In this document: in pieces, positions 1-7,948 of the stretch
How the letters are laid out: every line of letters begins with the position of its first letter
Position numbering within the stretch: position 1 is the stretch's first letter
Assembly (NCBI GenBank): GCA_024958715.1
Contig: JANWUS010000050.1
Coordinates: forward strand, 21,780-85,779
DNA: 64,000 nt
Reading direction: 5' to 3'
Source of the DNA: Cyanobium sp. FGCU52
Lineage (GTDB): Bacteria > Cyanobacteriota > Cyanobacteriia > PCC-6307 > Cyanobiaceae
Translations under genes and position numbers: made by a program
The notes under the pieces: model-generated
Database searches by the model: none
What the model saw: the letters and a program-made list of their open reading frames with translations, nothing else
What the model was told of the DNA's origin: nothing

Positions 1-936
1 CGGGACGTGCCGGTGGTGGCGACGATGGCGGAGGCGCTGGTGCACCGGCCCGAGGTGGCGGTGGTCGGTCTGGCTCCGTCGGGGGGGCGGCTGCCGCCGG
101 AGATGCGCTCCGACATCGCTGCGGGGCTGCGGGCGGGCCTGTCGTTGGCCAGCGGGCTCCACAGCCGGCTGGGGGAGGATCCGGAGCTGGCGGCCCTGCG
201 GCGGCCGGAGGCCTGGATCTGGGATCTGCGCCGGGAGCCGGACGATCTGGTGGTGGGCTCCGGCCGGGCCGCGGCGCTTCCCTGCCACCGGGTGCTGGCG
301 GTGGGTTCGGACATGTCGGTGGGCAAGATGAGCACCTGCCTGGAGCTGCGGGCCGCCGCCCTGGCCCGGGGGCTGGACGCCCGCTTCGTGGGCACCGGCC
401 AGGCCGGGATCCTGATCGACGGCCGCGGCGTCGCCCTCGATGCCGTGCGGGTGGACTACGCCGGCGGCGCCGTGGAACAGGCGGTGCTGGCCGCGGCCGA
501 GGGGGCCGCCCCCGGGGCCCTGCTGCTGGTGGAGGGTCAGGGGTCTCTGGCCCATCCCGGCTCCACCGCCACCCTGCCGCTGATCCGGGGCAGCCAGCCC
601 ACGGCGCTGGTGATGGTGCACCGGGCCGGCCAGGAGACGATCCGCAACCTCGACGATGTGCCCCTGCCGCCCCTGCCGGAGCTGATCGCCTGCGTGGAAT
701 CCCTCGCGGCCCTGGGGCGTCCGGCCCAGACCGGACCGGGGCCCAGGGTGAAGGCCGTTGCCCTCAACACCGCGCACCTCGATGAGCGAGCGGCCCGTAA
801 GGCCGTGGAGGCCACGGCCCTTCTGACCGGCCTGCCCTGTGCCGACGTGGTGCGGCAGGGAGGGCAGAGTCTGCTGGAGAACCTCCTGGAAGGAGGAAAG
901 AAAAGGGCGAGCGAGGGGACTCGAACCCCCGAATAG
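1..936 (+). CDS. DUF1611 (DgcN-like) P-loop protein, 5' end outside window
   Basis: The frame is open from the first base and the first possible start in the window (GTG at 7) lies inside the conserved region, so the N-terminus is missing. A nucleotide-binding-like stretch GSDMSVGKMS lies about 100 residues in, followed by VEGQGSLAHPG, both typical of DUF1611 proteins. Characterised relatives (DgcN) act in D-glutamate catabolism, often beside a DgcA enolase-superfamily enzyme; that neighbour would lie upstream of the window and cannot be checked. The last dozen codons (GGKKRASEGTRTPE) read antisense into tRNA-His, which suggests loss of the ancestral stop codon. The family call is good; the substrate is inferred. 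Confidence 0.8.
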   Translation, partial: RDVPVVATMAEALVHRPEVAVVGLAPSGGRLPPEMRSDIAAGLRAGLSLASGLHSRLGEDPELAALRRPEAWIWDLRREPDDLVVGSGRAAALPCHRVLAVGSDMSVGKMSTCLELRAAALARGLDARFVGTGQAGILIDGRGVALDAVRVDYAGGAVEQAVLAAAEGAAPGALLLVEGQGSLAHPGSTATLPLIRGSQPTALVMVHRAGQETIRNLDDVPLPPLPELIACVESLAALGRPAQTGPGPRVKAVALNTAHLDERAARKAVEATALLTGLPCADVVRQGGQSLLENLLEGGKKRASEGTRTPE

Positions 937-979
937 CGGCGCCACAAGCCGCTGCCTTAACCACTTGGCGACGCCCGCC
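906..979 (-). tRNA. trnH: tRNA-His (anticodon GTG)
   Basis: The minus strand folds as a full cloverleaf. The acceptor arm is GCGGGCG/CGCTCGC with one G-U pair. The anticodon stem GCGGC/GCCGC encloses the loop TTGTGGC with anticodon GTG, and the T-loop is TTCGAGT. An extra G at the 5' end (position 979) opposite C73 is the usual G-1 identity element of tRNA-His. CCA is not encoded. The 3' half lies antisense to the end of the DUF1611 reading frame. Confidence 0.95.
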
Positions 980-1076
980 GTGGTGAGCAAAACCTACACC
1001 ACGGCGATGCCCTGCGGCACGCCCTGGAAATCCCGCCAGAATCCACCCACGTCCGCATCGGCCCCGGCCCGACGGT

Positions 1077-1502
1077 TTGCCCGTTCCCGCCCCTTTCCTT
1101 CCCCAGCGCATCGGCTTCGCTCTGGTGGTTCTCGTTGCCGGGGCCGTGGGCCTGGCCAGCACCAATCCCGGCCCTGACGCCTTTGCAGAGTTCGCCGGCG
1201 ATCAGCTCACCCGCCTGCTCACCGAGGAGCTCTGCGAGCCCGATGGCCTGCCGATGGTGCTGCGGCTGGTGATCCGTGACTGCCCCGGCCTCGTTCGCTC
1301 CCAGCGCCACACCCTGGGCCGCCTGGCCCTGGAGCACACCCGCCGCCGCAACCTGGGGGTGGCCAGCCTGTATCGCACCGATCTCGGCGGCCAGGAACTC
1401 GTGGGTTCCCTGCGCCTCCCCCATTACCGCGCCCTGACGCTGGCGGCTGCCGGACAGTTCGTGCTCGTGCGCACTGACACCCTCACGGGTGAGGAGCGTT
1501 GA
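1077..1502 (+). CDS. DUF4359 domain protein, exported or membrane-anchored
   Basis: This 141-residue protein has a hydrophobic N-terminal helix (about residues 12-28), consistent with a signal or anchor, followed by a small globular domain. The early motif TNPGPDAFAEFAGDQL and the terminal region with LGVASLYRT resemble the cyanobacterial DUF4359 family, whose function is unknown. Two cysteines (CEPDG and RDCPG) could form a disulfide outside the cytoplasm. The stop codon overlaps the TTG start of the amidohydrolase gene by four bases, suggesting translational coupling. The start used here is the ATG-equivalent codon at 1077; it is not certain. Confidence 0.7.
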   Translation: MPVPAPFLPQRIGFALVVLVAGAVGLASTNPGPDAFAEFAGDQLTRLLTEELCEPDGLPMVLRLVIRDCPGLVRSQRHTLGRLALEHTRRRNLGVASLYRTDLGGQELVGSLRLPHYRALTLAAAGQFVLVRTDTLTGEER

Positions 1503-2788
1503 GCAACGCACTGCCGCCGCTGCGGATCCCCAGGGTTCTGCTCGATCCCAGCGATCCCCACCTGCGCACCGACGCCGATGGGCTGGTCACGCTGCGGCTG
1601 GAGGTGGCGGACGGTCGCATCAAGGCGCTCCAGTCCCTCGATCCCCAGGTGGACCTGGAACGATCTTCCGCCGCACCCCTGGCCCTCACCCCGCTGGCGG
1701 AGGCCCACGCCCACCTCGACAAGGCCTTCACCGTGGAGGCCTTCCCCAATCGCCACGGCACGATCGCCGGTGCCCTGGAGGCCAACCTGCGGGAGATCGC
1801 CCAGCGGCGGCCCGAGCAGGTGGAGGCCCGGGCCGGCCTCGCCCTCGAGCGGGCCTGGCGGAACGGCCTGCGGGCGATCCGCAGCCACGTGGACACCCTC
1901 GGGCCCTGCGGCCTCGGCAGCTGGGAGGTGCTCGAGCACCTGGCCCACCGCTGGGCCGATCGGCTGGAGCTCCAGCGGGTGGCCCTGGTGCCGATCGGCC
2001 ACTGGTGCACGGGCGAGGGCGAGGAGCTGGCGCGGCGGGTGGCCCTCTCCGGCGGGGTGCTGGGCGGTGTGCTGGGCCTGCCGGGCCGGCGGCAGGCCGA
2101 CGACGCTGAAGCGCTCCGCGCCCTGCTGGCCCTCGCCGAGCGGTTCGGCTGCCCGGTGGATCTGCACATCGACGAGGCGGATGGCGCGCCGGCCTACGGC
2201 CTGCGGCTGCTGAACCGTGAGCTCAGGCGCCGGCACCCCGGCGTGCCGATCGTCTGCAGCCACGCCAGCAGCATGGGTCTGCTGGCGAACGGGGCCTGCC
2301 GCCGGCTGGCCGAGGCCCTGGCCCCGCAGCTGGCCGGGGTGGTGGCCCTGCCGAGCACCAACCTCTGGCTGCTCTCCCGCCAGCCGGGCCGCACGCCCTG
2401 CCGGCGGCCGCTGGCGCCGATCCGGCAGCTGCAGGAGGCGGGGGTTCCCGTGGCGGTGGGCGGCGACAACGTGCAGGACCCCTGGTATCCAGGGGGTGAC
2501 TTCGATCCGATCGAGCTGCTGCGCTTCGCCCTGCCCGCCGCCCAGCTCGAGCCCTGGCGCCGCACCGGTCTGGCACCGTTCACCACCGCCGCCGCCCGGG
2601 TTCTGGGCCTGGCCTGGGACGGGGTGCTCCGGCCCGGTGCCCCCGCCGATCTGGTGGTGCTGGCGGCCACGGGCTGGGGCGACCTGCTGGCCTGCACACC
2701 CCAGCGGCGGGTGCTGCGGGCCGGGCGCTGGCTGCCGCCTCCCCCGCAGCAGGAACCCTCTCCCCTGCTGGCCGCCCTTCCTCTCTGA
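1499..2788 (+). CDS. CodA-like metal-dependent amidohydrolase (cytosine deaminase family)
   Basis: A 429-residue TIM-barrel amidohydrolase. Metal-site motifs are visible in order: HAH at residues 70-72 followed by LDK, HIDE in mid-protein, CSH about 30 residues later, and GDNVQDPWYP. The last is the CodA-type active-site aspartate segment (GHDDVFDPWYP in Escherichia coli cytosine deaminase). It probably hydrolyses the amino group or amide of a cyclic nitrogen compound, but the exact substrate cannot be read from sequence. It starts with TTG inside the stop of the DUF4359 gene and is followed after 12 bases by the FAD oxidase, so these form one transcription unit. Confidence 0.8.
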   Translation: MSNALPPLRIPRVLLDPSDPHLRTDADGLVTLRLEVADGRIKALQSLDPQVDLERSSAAPLALTPLAEAHAHLDKAFTVEAFPNRHGTIAGALEANLREIAQRRPEQVEARAGLALERAWRNGLRAIRSHVDTLGPCGLGSWEVLEHLAHRWADRLELQRVALVPIGHWCTGEGEELARRVALSGGVLGGVLGLPGRRQADDAEALRALLALAERFGCPVDLHIDEADGAPAYGLRLLNRELRRRHPGVPIVCSHASSMGLLANGACRRLAEALAPQLAGVVALPSTNLWLLSRQPGRTPCRRPLAPIRQLQEAGVPVAVGGDNVQDPWYPGGDFDPIELLRFALPAAQLEPWRRTGLAPFTTAAARVLGLAWDGVLRPGAPADLVVLAATGWGDLLACTPQRRVLRAGRWLPPPPQQEPSPLLAALPL

Positions 2789-2800
2789 TCCCTGCTCCCC

Positions 2801-4192
2801 ATGTCCCTGCCACCCTCCCTGAGCCGCCCCGAGGCGGTGAGCGATGAGCGGGTCGCGGCCCTGGCCGCGGAGCTGGCGGCGTCCCATCCCGGGATCGCTC
2901 TGCTGGCAGGGGCGGCCGATCTCACCCGCCTGTCCCGCGATTTCCACGACTATTCGCCGGTGCTGCAGCAGCAGCTGGAGGGGCGGCGGGCCCAGCTGGC
3001 CGTGCGGGTGCACACGGTGGAGCAGGTGATGGCCGTGGCCGGCGCCTGCGCCCGCCATGGAGTGCCGCTCACGCCCCGCGGGGCCGGCACCGGCAACTAC
3101 GGCCAGTGCGTGCCCCTGGCCGGCGGCGTGGTGCTCGATCTCACCGGCCTCAACCGGCTCCGCGTGATCGACCCGCTCAGCGGGGTGGTGGAGGCGGAGG
3201 CAGGGGCCCTGCTGGGGGATCTGGAGGCCCAGCTCCGGCCCGCGGGCCGCTCCCTGCGGCTGCTGCCGAGCACCTGGCGCACCGCCAGCCTGGGGGGCTT
3301 CATCGCCGGTGGCTCGGGCGGCATCGGCTCGCTGCGCTGGGGATTCCTGCGGGATCCCGGCAATCTCCTGGGTCTGGAGATCGTCACCGTCGAGCCCAGC
3401 CCACGCCGGCTGCGGTTCGATGCCGCCGGCAGCGCCCCCCTGAATCACGCCTACGGCACCAACGGCATCCTCACGGCGGTGCGGCTGGCCACCGCCGAGG
3501 CGGTGACCTGGCAGCAGCTGGTGGTCGACTTCGCCGACGGCGACGCGGCCCTGGCCGCGGTGGGCGCCCTGCCGGCCACGGCCCTGCTGCTGCAGTCCCT
3601 GACCCTGCTGGAGGCGCCGATCGCCGCGGCGCTGCCGTCTCCCCCCGGCTGCCCGGCCCCGGAGCCCGGCGCTCACCGGCTGCTGCTGCTGGCCGCCCCC
3701 GACAGCCTCGAGGTTCTGCCCCACTGGCTGGAGGAGCGGGGCGGCCGGCTGCGCTGGCAGGCGCCCGAGGGGGACGGCCGGGCCATGCCCCTGCGGGAAC
3801 TGGGCTGGAACCACACCACCCTGCACTGGCGGGCCCGCCATCAAGGCTGGACCTACCTGCAGATGCTGCTGCCCCGACCGGAGACGCCCCTGATCGCCGC
3901 CGTGCGCGAGCGCTGGGGCCACGACGTGCTCTGGCACCTGGAGGCGGTGCGCCAGGACGGGGCGACCCGGCTGGCCGCGCTCCCCCTGGTGCGCTGGCGG
4001 GGTGCCGGCGACCTGGCGGAGCTGATGGAGCAGTGCCGCAGCCTGGGTGCGGTGATCTTCAACCCGCACGTGCTCACCGTGGAGGACGGGGGCCTGGGGG
4101 TGATCGACGCCGACCAGGTGGCCGCCAAGGCGGCCCACGACCCCGCCGGCCTGCTCAACCCCGGCAAGCTGCGCGGCTGGGACGAGCGCTGA
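2801..4192 (+). CDS. FAD-binding oxidoreductase (GlcD/FAD_binding_4 type)
   Basis: A 463-residue protein with the PCMH-type FAD-binding fold: PRGAGTGNYGQ at about residues 92-102 and GGFIAGGSGGIGS about 70 residues later are the two flavin-contacting glycine-rich loops. The C-terminal end (LNPGKLRGW) is the usual closing motif of FAD-linked oxidases such as glycolate or lactate dehydrogenases. It likely oxidises a hydroxy acid or related small molecule and is last in the run with the amidohydrolase, so both may act in one degradation route. The substrate is not identifiable. Confidence 0.8.
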   Translation: MSLPPSLSRPEAVSDERVAALAAELAASHPGIALLAGAADLTRLSRDFHDYSPVLQQQLEGRRAQLAVRVHTVEQVMAVAGACARHGVPLTPRGAGTGNYGQCVPLAGGVVLDLTGLNRLRVIDPLSGVVEAEAGALLGDLEAQLRPAGRSLRLLPSTWRTASLGGFIAGGSGGIGSLRWGFLRDPGNLLGLEIVTVEPSPRRLRFDAAGSAPLNHAYGTNGILTAVRLATAEAVTWQQLVVDFADGDAALAAVGALPATALLLQSLTLLEAPIAAALPSPPGCPAPEPGAHRLLLLAAPDSLEVLPHWLEERGGRLRWQAPEGDGRAMPLRELGWNHTTLHWRARHQGWTYLQMLLPRPETPLIAAVRERWGHDVLWHLEAVRQDGATRLAALPLVRWRGAGDLAELMEQCRSLGAVIFNPHVLTVEDGGLGVIDADQVAAKAAHDPAGLLNPGKLRGWDER

Positions 4193-4210
4193 GCGCTGCC
4201 GGCGCGGACT

Positions 4211-4771
4211 TCAGGAGCACCCCAGGCTGAGGCGGGTGTCGGCCCCCGTGATCGGGTTGGTGCCGGAGGCCTCCCGGCACAGGGCCCGCTGATCCGCCCG
4301 ATCGAGCAGGGCATCGGTGAAGTCGGCGTCGGTGATGATCGCCCCGTTGAAGCTGCTGCCGGAGGCGATCACCCCCCGCAGCACGGCGCCGGTGAAGTCG
4401 GCGCGGCTGAAATCCACCTTGTCCATCAGCACGTCGCCCAGGTCGGCGCCGCGGAAGTCGGCCTCGGGAAACGCTCCCTGGGTGAGGATCGCGCCGTGGA
4501 GGTTGGCGCCGGAGAAGTCGGCGCGGCGGCCCACGGCGCCGGCGAAGGAGGTGTTGGCCAGGTTCTGGCCGTGGAAATCCTTCTCGCTCTGGTTGGTGAG
4601 GGTGTAATCCACCCCGGAGAACTCCGCGGCCGCCGGCGCCACGGCGATCACGCCCGCCAGCAGCAGGCCGAGGACAAGAGCCAGGCCCGCCGCCGCCCTG
4701 CGCCGCAGGGCGCGACCCCAGGGAGTCCCCCACCGGGGTGGGAGGAGCGGAGCGGCGTCGGGGTGGGCCAT
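4211..4771 (-). CDS. Secreted/thylakoid-lumen pentapeptide-repeat protein
   Basis: A 186-residue protein with a basic N-terminus and hydrophobic signal segment (about residues 22-49, ending APAAAEFSG), indicating export, probably to the thylakoid lumen or periplasm. The mature part consists of A(D/N)LxG-type pentapeptide repeats from roughly residue 70 to 155, which would fold as a right-handed quadrilateral beta-helix. Two cysteines near the C-terminus (LCREASG and LGCS) could form a disulfide cap. Its role is unknown. It lies downstream of and on the same strand as the hypothetical gene at 4777-5256 with a 5-base gap, so the two are likely co-transcribed. Confidence 0.8.
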   Translation of the reverse strand: MAHPDAAPLLPPRWGTPWGRALRRRAAAGLALVLGLLLAGVIAVAPAAAEFSGVDYTLTNQSEKDFHGQNLANTSFAGAVGRRADFSGANLHGAILTQGAFPEADFRGADLGDVLMDKVDFSRADFTGAVLRGVIASGSSFNGAIITDADFTDALLDRADQRALCREASGTNPITGADTRLSLGCS

Positions 4772-4776
4772 GGCGA

Positions 4777-5256
4777 TCAGGCAATCCCCAGATGCTGGCG
4801 GATCCGATCGAGGGCGGCCTTCTCCTCGGCCGACACCTTCTCCCCCGAACCGAACAGACCCTTGCCCGCGGCTTCAGCCACGGCCACGCAGCCGTCCACG
4901 ATCAGCTGCTTGTAGGCGTTCACCGTGGCCTCATCCGCCTTGCTGGCCGCCAGCGCCAGCGAGGCATCCACCTCCTCCAGCGCCCGATCGAGCACCTTGC
5001 CCTCGCGCACGTCCTCGGGCGTGATCTGCAGCTTCTCCGGCCGGATCCCCTCCTTGAGGGCCTCGGCATCGAACAGGCTCGCGATCAGGGGATTGCCGGC
5101 GTAACGGCTGGAGGCCGTGGCCAGGGTCTTCCCCAGGGCGATGGCTTCCTGGGCGCTGGAGAAGATGCCCATGTCCACGGTCATCACCGCCAGGGCGGCG
5201 GCCAGCGGCCCCCCCAGCAGGCGGTTGCGTTCGTCGCTGGTCAGTTCGAGCGTCAT
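4777..5256 (-). CDS. Conserved hypothetical protein (159 aa)
   Basis: A mostly alpha-helical, soluble protein with no signal peptide or membrane segment. Its start is set at the ATG at 5256 (MTLELTSDERN), because the reading frame further upstream is antisense to folC and has shadow composition. I recognise no domain. The Ala-rich helices and acidic C-terminal half (SAEEKAALDRIRQHLG) resemble small proteins seen in picocyanobacteria, but no function can be assigned. It sits between folC and the pentapeptide gene, all on the minus strand. Confidence 0.65.
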   Translation of the reverse strand: MTLELTSDERNRLLGGPLAAALAVMTVDMGIFSSAQEAIALGKTLATASSRYAGNPLIASLFDAEALKEGIRPEKLQITPEDVREGKVLDRALEEVDASLALAASKADEATVNAYKQLIVDGCVAVAEAAGKGLFGSGEKVSAEEKAALDRIRQHLGIA

Positions 5257-5354
5257 CAGGGTTGGTCGTCGGGCGACACCTTCGGCTCGTCCAGCCTGGC
5301 CATGGTCACCGGCTTCGTCAGTGCCGCCGCCGCAGATCCGCCGTATCCCCGGGT

Positions 5355-6590
5355 TCAGGGATCGAGCAGGGGGATCACGCAGCCCAGAAGATGCAGGGAG
5401 CCCGCCACCACCACCCGCTCGCCCGCTGCCGCGCCGGCCATCAGCGCCTCCAGCCCTGCCTCCGGATCGCTCGCCTCCAGCAGCCTGCCCTGCAGCTGGG
5501 GCCGTTCCGCCAGCAGGTCGGCGGCGCTCCAGCAGCGGTGGTCGGGGATCGGCACCAGCCAGGCTCGATCCGCCCGGCCCACCAGGGCCTCCACCATCTC
5601 CGGCGCCTGCTTCTGGCGTTGGATCCCCAGCAGCCAGTGGGTGGCCCCCCGGCCAACGAGCCGATCCAGTTCCCGGCGCAGGCCGGCCGCCGCGGGGGGA
5701 TTGTGGGCGCCATCGAGCAGCAGCTCCTGCCCGTGCCAGCGCCTTCGCTCCAGGCGCCCGGGCCAACGCGCCGCGGCCAGGCCCGTCGCCATCGCCTGCT
5801 CCGGGATCGGCCAGCCCCGCTCCACCAGGGCCCGCGCCATCCCCAGAGCCACCGCCGCGTTGCCGCGCTGCCACTCCCCCGCCAGCCCCAGCCTGGGTCC
5901 CCCCTGGTGTTCCGGCGGCAGGGGCTCCACCCAGCGCAGCTCGCAGCCCACCTCTCGGGCGAGCGCCTCGAGCACCCGGGCCGCCTCCGGCTCCTGGGGT
6001 CCGCTCACCGCCACGGCCCCCGGGCCCATCACCGCCGCCTTCTCGGCCGCGATCGCCGCCAGGGTGTCGCCGAGGTGCTCCCGGTGGTCGAGGCCGATGG
6101 TGCCGAACCCCACCACACTCCGATCCGGATGGGTGGTGGTGGCGTCCAGCCTTCCCCCCAGGCCCACCTCCAGCACCGCCAGTTCGATGCCTGCGGCGGC
6201 GCAGCGATCGAAGGCCGCGGCGGTGAGCAGTTCGAAGGGGGTGAGGTCGTGGCCGCGGGCGATCGCCTGCCAGCGGCCGAGGTCGGCGCGCAGCTGCTCG
6301 GGCGTGATCCAGGCATCGCCGAGTTCAAGGCGCTCGCACCAGCTCACCAGGTGCGGCGAGCGGTAGCAGGCGCTGGCCACGCCGGCGGCCCGCAGAATCG
6401 CGTGCAGCTGGGTGGCGATCGAACCCTTGCCGTTGGTTCCAGCCACCTGCACCGCGGCGAAGGCGTTCTGGGGATCACCCCCGTCGGCCAGAGCGGCCTT
6501 CAGCCGATCCAGGCCCAGGTCGACCCCGCGGCGGGCGAACGGCTCGAGCAGATCGCCCAGGTCGACCGGGGCGGGCAGATGGGCGGCCAT
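5355..6590 (-). CDS. folC: Bifunctional folylpolyglutamate synthase / dihydrofolate synthase
   Basis: A 411-residue Mur-ligase-superfamily enzyme that adds glutamate to dihydropteroate and to folates in an ATP-dependent reaction. The P-loop GTNGKGS is at residues 51-57, the LEVGLGGRLDATT motif at about 143-155, and LDGAHNP in the C-terminal domain. All are typical of FolC and distinguish it from the Mur ligases. The start at 6590 leaves an 18-base gap to the argD stop; upstream codons in this frame are antisense noise. Length matches the family. Confidence 0.93.
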   Translation of the reverse strand: MAAHLPAPVDLGDLLEPFARRGVDLGLDRLKAALADGGDPQNAFAAVQVAGTNGKGSIATQLHAILRAAGVASACYRSPHLVSWCERLELGDAWITPEQLRADLGRWQAIARGHDLTPFELLTAAAFDRCAAAGIELAVLEVGLGGRLDATTTHPDRSVVGFGTIGLDHREHLGDTLAAIAAEKAAVMGPGAVAVSGPQEPEAARVLEALAREVGCELRWVEPLPPEHQGGPRLGLAGEWQRGNAAVALGMARALVERGWPIPEQAMATGLAAARWPGRLERRRWHGQELLLDGAHNPPAAAGLRRELDRLVGRGATHWLLGIQRQKQAPEMVEALVGRADRAWLVPIPDHRCWSAADLLAERPQLQGRLLEASDPEAGLEALMAGAAAGERVVVAGSLHLLGCVIPLLDP

Positions 6591-6607
6591 GGCAGAGACG
6601 GGCCGGT

Positions 6608-7837
6608 TCAGGCCAGGGCCATCAGGGCCTTCTCCAGCCGCTTCACCGCCTTGCGGATGTGGCGCGGGCGGATCACCAGGGGCGGCACCAGGCGCACCAC
6701 CTTCGGCCCGGCCGGAACGAGCAGCAGCCCCTCGGCCATCGCCGCCTTGACCACCTCCGCAGCCGTGGGCGCCTGCTCGCGCAGCACCAGACCCTGCAGC
6801 AGACCCCAGCCGCGGGCGCTCTCCACGAGCTGCGGATGGCGGATCGCCAGGTCGGTGAGGGCCTCGGCCAGCAGGGCCTCCATGCGGCGCACATGCTCCA
6901 GCAGCCCCCGCTGCTCGATCTCCTCGATCACCGTGAGACCGGCGCGACAGGCGAAGGGGTTGCCGCCGAAGGTGCTGGCGTGCTCGCCGGGCCGGAAGTG
7001 ATCGGCGTGGGCCTTCACCGCCAGCGCTCCGATCGGGATGCCGCCGCCGAGGCCCTTGGCCGCGGTGAAGGCGTCGGGTTCCACCCCCAGCCGTTCGTAG
7101 CCCCACCAGCGGCCGCTGCGCCCCACGCCGATCTGCACCTCATCGAAGATCAGCAGGATCCGGCGCTCGTCGCAGAGTTCGCGCAGCCGCTGGAAGAAGG
7201 CGGGATCCCCCGGATTCACGCCACCCTCGCCCTGCAGGGGTTCCACCAGCACGGCGGCCACCCGCGGCCCTTCGGCCTCGCATTCGGCCAGCAGGGCCTC
7301 GAAGGCGGCGGTGTCGTTGTAGGGGAAGTAGCGGAAGCCCTGCACCATCGGCTCGAAGCCTTCGTGGTACTTGGGCTGGCCCGTGGCCGTGACGGCGGCG
7401 AGGGTGCGGCCGTGGAAGCTGGCCTTGGCGGTGAGGATCAGGGGGTCCTGGATGCCCCGCACCAGGTGGCCATGCTTGCGGGCCAGCTTGATCGCCGCTT
7501 CGTTGGCCTCGGCGCCGGAATTGCAGAAGAACACCCGGTCAGCGCAGCTGCGGGCGACGATCGCCGCCGCCAAGGCCTCCTGTTCAGGGATCCGGTAGAG
7601 GTTCGAAACGTGCTGGAGGCGCCGGAGCTGGCGGCAGAGGCTGCGCCGCAGCACCGGATCGCTGTGGCCGAGGGTGCACACGGCGATGCCGGCCACCGCA
7701 TCGAGGTAGCGGCGACCCTCGCGGTCCCACACCCACACGCCCCGACCCCGGACCAGCTCGAGGGGATAGCGCGCGTAGGTGTCCATCACGGGGGACACCG
7801 GTGCCGGCGCAGCGGGCGCGGGCGTGAGAGTGACCAT
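6608..7837 (-). CDS. argD: Acetylornithine aminotransferase
   Basis: A 409-residue class III PLP aminotransferase that converts N-acetylglutamate semialdehyde to N-acetylornithine in arginine biosynthesis. NSGAEANE (106-113), FDEVQIGVGR (231-240) and the PLP-binding Lys261 in AAKGLGGG are all present. The specific motif HVSNLYRIPEQ near residues 76-86 favours ArgD over other omega-aminotransferases. The ATG at 7837 is chosen because upstream in-frame sequence is tRNA-Leu. The gene lies 17 bases downstream of that tRNA on the same strand, so they may share a transcript. Confidence 0.92.
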   Translation of the reverse strand: MVTLTPAPAAPAPVSPVMDTYARYPLELVRGRGVWVWDREGRRYLDAVAGIAVCTLGHSDPVLRRSLCRQLRRLQHVSNLYRIPEQEALAAAIVARSCADRVFFCNSGAEANEAAIKLARKHGHLVRGIQDPLILTAKASFHGRTLAAVTATGQPKYHEGFEPMVQGFRYFPYNDTAAFEALLAECEAEGPRVAAVLVEPLQGEGGVNPGDPAFFQRLRELCDERRILLIFDEVQIGVGRSGRWWGYERLGVEPDAFTAAKGLGGGIPIGALAVKAHADHFRPGEHASTFGGNPFACRAGLTVIEEIEQRGLLEHVRRMEALLAEALTDLAIRHPQLVESARGWGLLQGLVLREQAPTAAEVVKAAMAEGLLLVPAGPKVVRLVPPLVIRPRHIRKAVKRLEKALMALA

Positions 7838-7854
7838 CGGCGCGACAACGGCGA

Positions 7855-7936
7855 TGGGAGCGGTGGGACTCGAACCCACATGCCCGAAGGCGCTCGATTT
7901 TGAGTCGAGTCCGTCTACCAATTCCGGCACGCTCCC
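7855..7936 (-). tRNA. trnL: tRNA-Leu (anticodon CAA)
   Basis: The minus strand folds into a class II tRNA. The acceptor arm is GGGAGCG/CGCTCCC, the D-loop contains GGTAGAC, and the anticodon stem CTCGA/TCGAG encloses loop CTCAAAA (anticodon CAA). A long variable arm and T-loop TTCGAGT follow. It sits between murA and argD, all on the minus strand. Confidence 0.95.
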
Positions 7937-7948
7937 CGGGTGACGAAT

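Noticed and set aside
1424..4138. Very long open frame (904 codons) on the minus strand opposite the amidohydrolase and FAD oxidase genes
   Set aside because: Translation is Gln/Gly/His/Arg-rich with no domains; it is the usual antisense artefact of high-GC coding sequence.
7838..7930. N-terminal extension of argD through tRNA-Leu
   Set aside because: The extra codons are the tRNA itself; the family starts near MVTLTPAP.
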